Positions 30,764 through 33,543 of a DNA stretch of 33,543 nucleotides are shown here, piece by piece. Made by a program: the position numbers and the translations under genes. The stretch lies in assembly GCA_035720945.1 (NCBI GenBank), contig DASTNK010000069.1:1-33543 (forward strand), given 5' to 3'. This DNA is from SCQX01 sp035720945 (GTDB lineage: Bacteria > Pseudomonadota > Gammaproteobacteria > Burkholderiales > Burkholderiaceae_B). Within the stretch, counting starts at the first letter, position 1, and every line of letters starts with the position of its first letter. The notes beneath the pieces are model-generated. The model did not search any database, was not told the DNA's origin, and saw nothing but the letters and a program-made list of their open reading frames with translations.

Positions 30764-32137
30764 CTAGCGGCCCCGGCCGCCCAGCAACACCCCCACCGAC
30801 CTCTTGTGTGCGTGCGTGTGATGCGAAGTGGGTGCGTTCAACACCGCGCTTGCAGGCGCGGGCGACGGCACATAGGGCTTGTGGAAGAAATCATCCACCG
30901 GGCGTGTTGGCCGACCACCCGATCTGCCGCGCGGAGCACCGCCCTGCCCTTGAGGGGGGCGATACGCCTCGATGGGGAGTTCGAGTTGCCCGCGCGGAAT
31001 CTTCGACTTGATGAGCTTCTCGATGTCGATCAGGAACCGTTCTTCGTCGGGGGCGAAAAAGGCGATGGCCTCGCCCGATGCGCCCGCGCGCCCGGTGCGC
31101 CCGATGCGGTGGACGTAGTCTTCGGCGTTGAAAGGCAGATCGTAATTGATGACGCACGGCACACCAGCCACATCAAGCCCGCGCGCCGCCACATCGGTGG
31201 CGACCAGCACGTCGAGCTGTCCCGCCTTGAAGGCGTCGAGCGCCTTCATGCGATCGAGCTGGCTCTTGTCGCCATGGATGGATTCCGCCTTGACGCCATC
31301 GCGTTCAAGCTGACGCGCCAAGCGGCTGGTGCCGATCTTCGTGTTCGAAAACACAATGACCTGACTCAGCCCGCGCGACTTGACCAGATGCACCACCGCC
31401 GCGCGCTTGTCGGCGCTCGAAACCGGGTAGGCGATTTGCGAGACCGTTTCAGCCGTCGCGTTGCGGGCGGCCACTTCGATTTCCACCGGGTCGTGCAGGA
31501 AACTGCGCGCCAGCTTGCGGATTTCATTGCTGAACGTGGCGGAGAACAGCAAACCCTGACGTTTGGCCGGCAGCAGACGCATGATGCGATCGAGATCGGG
31601 CAGGAAGCCCATATCGAGCATGCGGTCGGCTTCGTCGAGAACCAGGATCTCGACCTGCGCCAGGCTGACGTTTTTCTGTTCAACGTGGTCCAGCAAGCGT
31701 CCAGGCGTGGCGATCAGGATCTCGCAACCGCGCCGCAGGGCGTCGCGCTGCGGACGGATATCGACACCGCCGAACACCACCGTGGAACGCAGGGGCGTGG
31801 CCTTGCTGTAGTTGGCCACGTTCTGGTAGACCTGGTCAGCCAGTTCCCGCGTGGGCGTGAGGATCAGCGCGCGCACTGGATGCCTTGCCGGCGACGCGCT
31901 GTGCGTGGCCAAGGGCATGAGCCGATGCAGGATGGGCAGGGTGAATGCCGCGGTCTTCCCGGTGCCTGTCTGGGCGGCCCCCATGACGTCGCAGCCATCC
32001 ATGACCCGGGGGATGGCCTGTGCCTGAATGGGGGTGGGGGTAACGTACCCGGCCGCGGTGACCGCCTGAAGAATGCCAGGATGCAAGCCGAAATCGGAAA
32101 ACGTGGTGGTTGTGTCGGTGTGGGTGGAGTCTGTCAT
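30764..32137 (-). CDS. rhlE: DEAD-box ATP-dependent RNA helicase, RhlE type
   Basis: This 457-residue RNA helicase unwinds short RNA duplexes in ribosome assembly and RNA decay. It has the Q motif region (FSDFGLHPGILQAV, 13-26, then TPTPIQAQAIP), Walker A AQTGTGKT (55-62), PTRELA, DEAD (168-171), SAT (199-201) and HRIGRTGRAG. A basic, Gly/Arg-rich tail (GQGGAPRGRSGGRPTRP, ending LLGGRGR) suits the RhlE subgroup. No strong ribosome site is seen at the start. Confidence 0.93.
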   Translation of the reverse strand: MTDSTHTDTTTTFSDFGLHPGILQAVTAAGYVTPTPIQAQAIPRVMDGCDVMGAAQTGTGKTAAFTLPILHRLMPLATHSASPARHPVRALILTPTRELADQVYQNVANYSKATPLRSTVVFGGVDIRPQRDALRRGCEILIATPGRLLDHVEQKNVSLAQVEILVLDEADRMLDMGFLPDLDRIMRLLPAKRQGLLFSATFSNEIRKLARSFLHDPVEIEVAARNATAETVSQIAYPVSSADKRAAVVHLVKSRGLSQVIVFSNTKIGTSRLARQLERDGVKAESIHGDKSQLDRMKALDAFKAGQLDVLVATDVAARGLDVAGVPCVINYDLPFNAEDYVHRIGRTGRAGASGEAIAFFAPDEERFLIDIEKLIKSKIPRGQLELPIEAYRPPQGQGGAPRGRSGGRPTRPVDDFFHKPYVPSPAPASAVLNAPTSHHTHAHKRSVGVLLGGRGR

Positions 32138-32301
32138 TGAGTGGTGTGGTGCCGCACAAAAGGGGTGTGCCAGGCGTTATAACCCGCACAGTTTACTCCA
32201 CGCGCCATCCCGATTCGACCGGACAGTCTGGACACCTCCAAAAAGTGTCGTTAAAAATCAACGGATTAACCAGGAAACGGCAACGCCCGGGCCCCACCCA
32301 A

Positions 32302-32347
32302 AGGCCCGAACCCCCGCGCCCACGGGCCTCGGCGCACTTGGTACAAT
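32302..32347 (+). promoter_or_regulatory. Extended -10 promoter of ilvE with upstream hairpin
   Basis: TACAAT at 32342-32347 is preceded by TGG, forming an extended -10 element, 26 bases before the ilvE start. No convincing -35 is present, as is usual for that class. Just upstream, AGGCCCG (32302-32308) and CGGGCCT (32323-32329) form an inverted repeat across the -35 area that could be an operator. Confidence 0.5.
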
Positions 32348-32373
32348 GTTACGTTACCTCTCGGGAGAGCAAT

Positions 32374-33294
32374 ATGTCGATGTCGGATCGTGACGGCTTC
32401 ATCTGGTATGACGGCAAACTGGTGCCCTGGCGCGACGCCACGACCCACGTCCTGACGCATTCCCTGCATTACGGCCTGGCCGTTTTCGAGGGTGTGCGCG
32501 CCTACAAGACCAACCAGGGCACGGCCATATTCCGGCTGCACGACCACACGAAGCGTCTGTTCAATTCGGCCCACATCTACCAGATGCCCATTCCGTACGA
32601 TCGCGACACCATCATGCGGGCGCAATGCGAAGTCGTGCGCGGCAACCAACTGGAGTCGTGCTACATCCGCCCGCTGGTTTTTTATGGTTCGGAAAAAATG
32701 GGGGTTTCGCCCAAGGGCGCGTCGGTGCACGTCGCCATCGCCGCCTGGCCTTGGGGCGCCTACCTGGGCGAAGAGGCCCTCAAGCAAGGCATCCGCGTCA
32801 AAGTGTCGTCGTACGCGCGCCAGCATGTGAATGTCACCATGCCCCGGGCCAAGGTCGCCAGCACCTACGCCAACTCCATATTGGCCAATGCCGAGGCTCT
32901 GGACCACGGCTACGACGAAGCCATTCTTCTGGACACCGAAGGGTTCCTGGCCGAGGGGTCGGGCGAGAACATTTTCCTCGTCAAGGACGGCGTCCTGTGC
33001 GAACCGGAAATCGCGTCGGCCCTCACCGGTATCACGCGCTCGACCATCCATGCGTTGGCCGCCGACCTGGGCATCCCCGTGCAGACCAAGCGCCTGACGC
33101 GCGACGACCTGTACATCGCCGACGAAGCCTTCTTCACCGGCACCGCCGCCGAAGTCACCCCTATCCGCGAAGTCGACGGACGCGTCATCGGACCGGGCCA
33201 ACGCGGACCCATCACCGAAAAACTGCAGCAAGCCTTCTTCGATCTCGTCAGCGGCAAGAACGCCAAGTACCAGCAATGGCTGACCCCGGTTTAA
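32374..33294 (+). CDS. ilvE: Branched-chain amino acid aminotransferase
   Basis: This 306-residue PLP enzyme interconverts Leu, Ile and Val with their 2-oxo acids using glutamate. It has the fold type IV layout with Lys160 (in MPRAKVASTYAN) as the PLP lysine. Family blocks include LHYGLAVFEGVRAY, EGSGENIFLVKDG, LTGITRSTI and FFTGTAAEVTPIREVDGR. GGGAG (32363-32367) is 6 bases before the ATG, and the resulting length matches E. coli IlvE (309). The frame is open upstream to 32110, but that region is not protein-like. The zinc-finger gene follows 58 bases on. Confidence 0.95.
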   Translation: MSMSDRDGFIWYDGKLVPWRDATTHVLTHSLHYGLAVFEGVRAYKTNQGTAIFRLHDHTKRLFNSAHIYQMPIPYDRDTIMRAQCEVVRGNQLESCYIRPLVFYGSEKMGVSPKGASVHVAIAAWPWGAYLGEEALKQGIRVKVSSYARQHVNVTMPRAKVASTYANSILANAEALDHGYDEAILLDTEGFLAEGSGENIFLVKDGVLCEPEIASALTGITRSTIHALAADLGIPVQTKRLTRDDLYIADEAFFTGTAAEVTPIREVDGRVIGPGQRGPITEKLQQAFFDLVSGKNAKYQQWLTPV

Positions 33295-33352
33295 GGCCTG
33301 TTCCCACAGAACGAGCTCGCCTCCAGACACTTCCCCCTACCCAGGACACCCC

Positions 33353-33543
33353 ATGAGCAGCACAACCGCCACCCGCCACGACATCATCTACGTCGAGGCC
33401 AAAGACCTGCCAGTCTATTGCCCGGGCCCCAAGGCTCCTCTCTGGAGCATGCATCCGCGCGTCTACATCGAAGTGGCCAAGACCGGCACGGCGGTCTGCC
33501 CGTACTGCAGCGCCACCTACCAGTTGAAGGAAGGCGAGAAAAT
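33353..33543 (+). CDS. CHCC-type zinc-finger protein (partial, cut by the window end)
   Basis: The first 63 residues are present. Cys residues in VYCPGP (23), a His in SMHPRV (35) and the CPYC pair (48 and 51) match the CHCC zinc-finger domain of short proteins related to complex I NDUFS6. These are commonly found next to ilvE in betaproteobacteria. AGGA lies 7 bases before the ATG. Most of the protein is present; the few C-terminal residues are outside the window. Confidence 0.82.
   Translation, partial: MSSTTATRHDIIYVEAKDLPVYCPGPKAPLWSMHPRVYIEVAKTGTAVCPYCSATYQLKEGEK

Noticed and set aside
30806..32140. A 444-codon plus-strand frame opposite rhlE
   Set aside because: It mirrors rhlE, and all helicase motifs are in the minus-strand frame.

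Overview
The window is about 33.5 kb of high-GC DNA with tightly packed genes. It looks like the chromosome of a betaproteobacterium, most likely Burkholderiales of the Alcaligenaceae type (Bordetella, Achromobacter, Castellaniella, Pusillimonas and relatives). The inference rests on gene content: a PrpE-type acyl-CoA synthetase, a PhaP-type phasin, many LysR regulators, a leucyl/phenylalanyl-transferase next to a Bpt-type leucyltransferase and class 2 PyrD, a dipeptide/glutathione-type ABC transporter, and IlvE followed by a CHCC zinc-finger protein. I saw no rRNA, tRNA, CRISPR array, insertion sequence or prophage gene.

Layout. (1) 1-2076: stem-loop and prpE-like acyl-CoA synthetase. (2) 2079-6302: Tat-exported AcpA-type phosphoesterase (minus), divergent from a TrmB-family regulator with a cysteine cluster, followed on the same strand by copC-copD. 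(3) 6368-7709: GcvA-like LysR regulator divergent from a small DUF1127-like protein, with a perfect palindrome touching the LysR start codon. (4) 7706-10467: Asp/Glu-type racemase and a PLP-dependent D-cysteine desulfhydrase/L-cysteate sulfo-lyase relative in one minus-strand operon, divergent from its own LysR gene. (5) 10514-15079: a small anchored protein of unknown role, then a plus-strand run of a conserved hypothetical gene, a Nudix hydrolase, aat, bpt and pyrD. (6) 15144-26499: seven minus-strand genes encoding two gamma-glutamyltransferase-family hydrolases, two paralogous family 5 substrate-binding proteins, two permeases and a double ATPase, with a divergent LysR regulator. (7) 26500-30296: a hairpin-rich intergenic stretch, a phasin with a readable promoter, an IclR regulator, a MoaB/CinA-domain protein and an EI24-family membrane protein. 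(8) 30360-33543: a thioredoxin-like protein, rhlE, ilvE and the start of a zinc-finger gene.

How they work together. The best candidate for a little-described system is region 6. A Gsi/Dpp-like importer with two different binding proteins lies between two gamma-glutamyltransferase homologues that lack signal peptides. This suggests import of gamma-glutamyl compounds (glutathione or other gamma-glutamyl or N-acylated amino acids) followed by hydrolysis in the cytoplasm. In E. coli the gsi operon carries the Ntn-hydrolase IaaA instead. A second candidate is region 2, where a TrmB-type regulator with a CX3CX3CX2C cluster sits upstream of copper genes and carries a well-formed promoter with an overlapping inverted repeat. 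A third is the 26523-26766 intergenic stretch, with four inverted repeats, one of them with 20-bp perfect arms.
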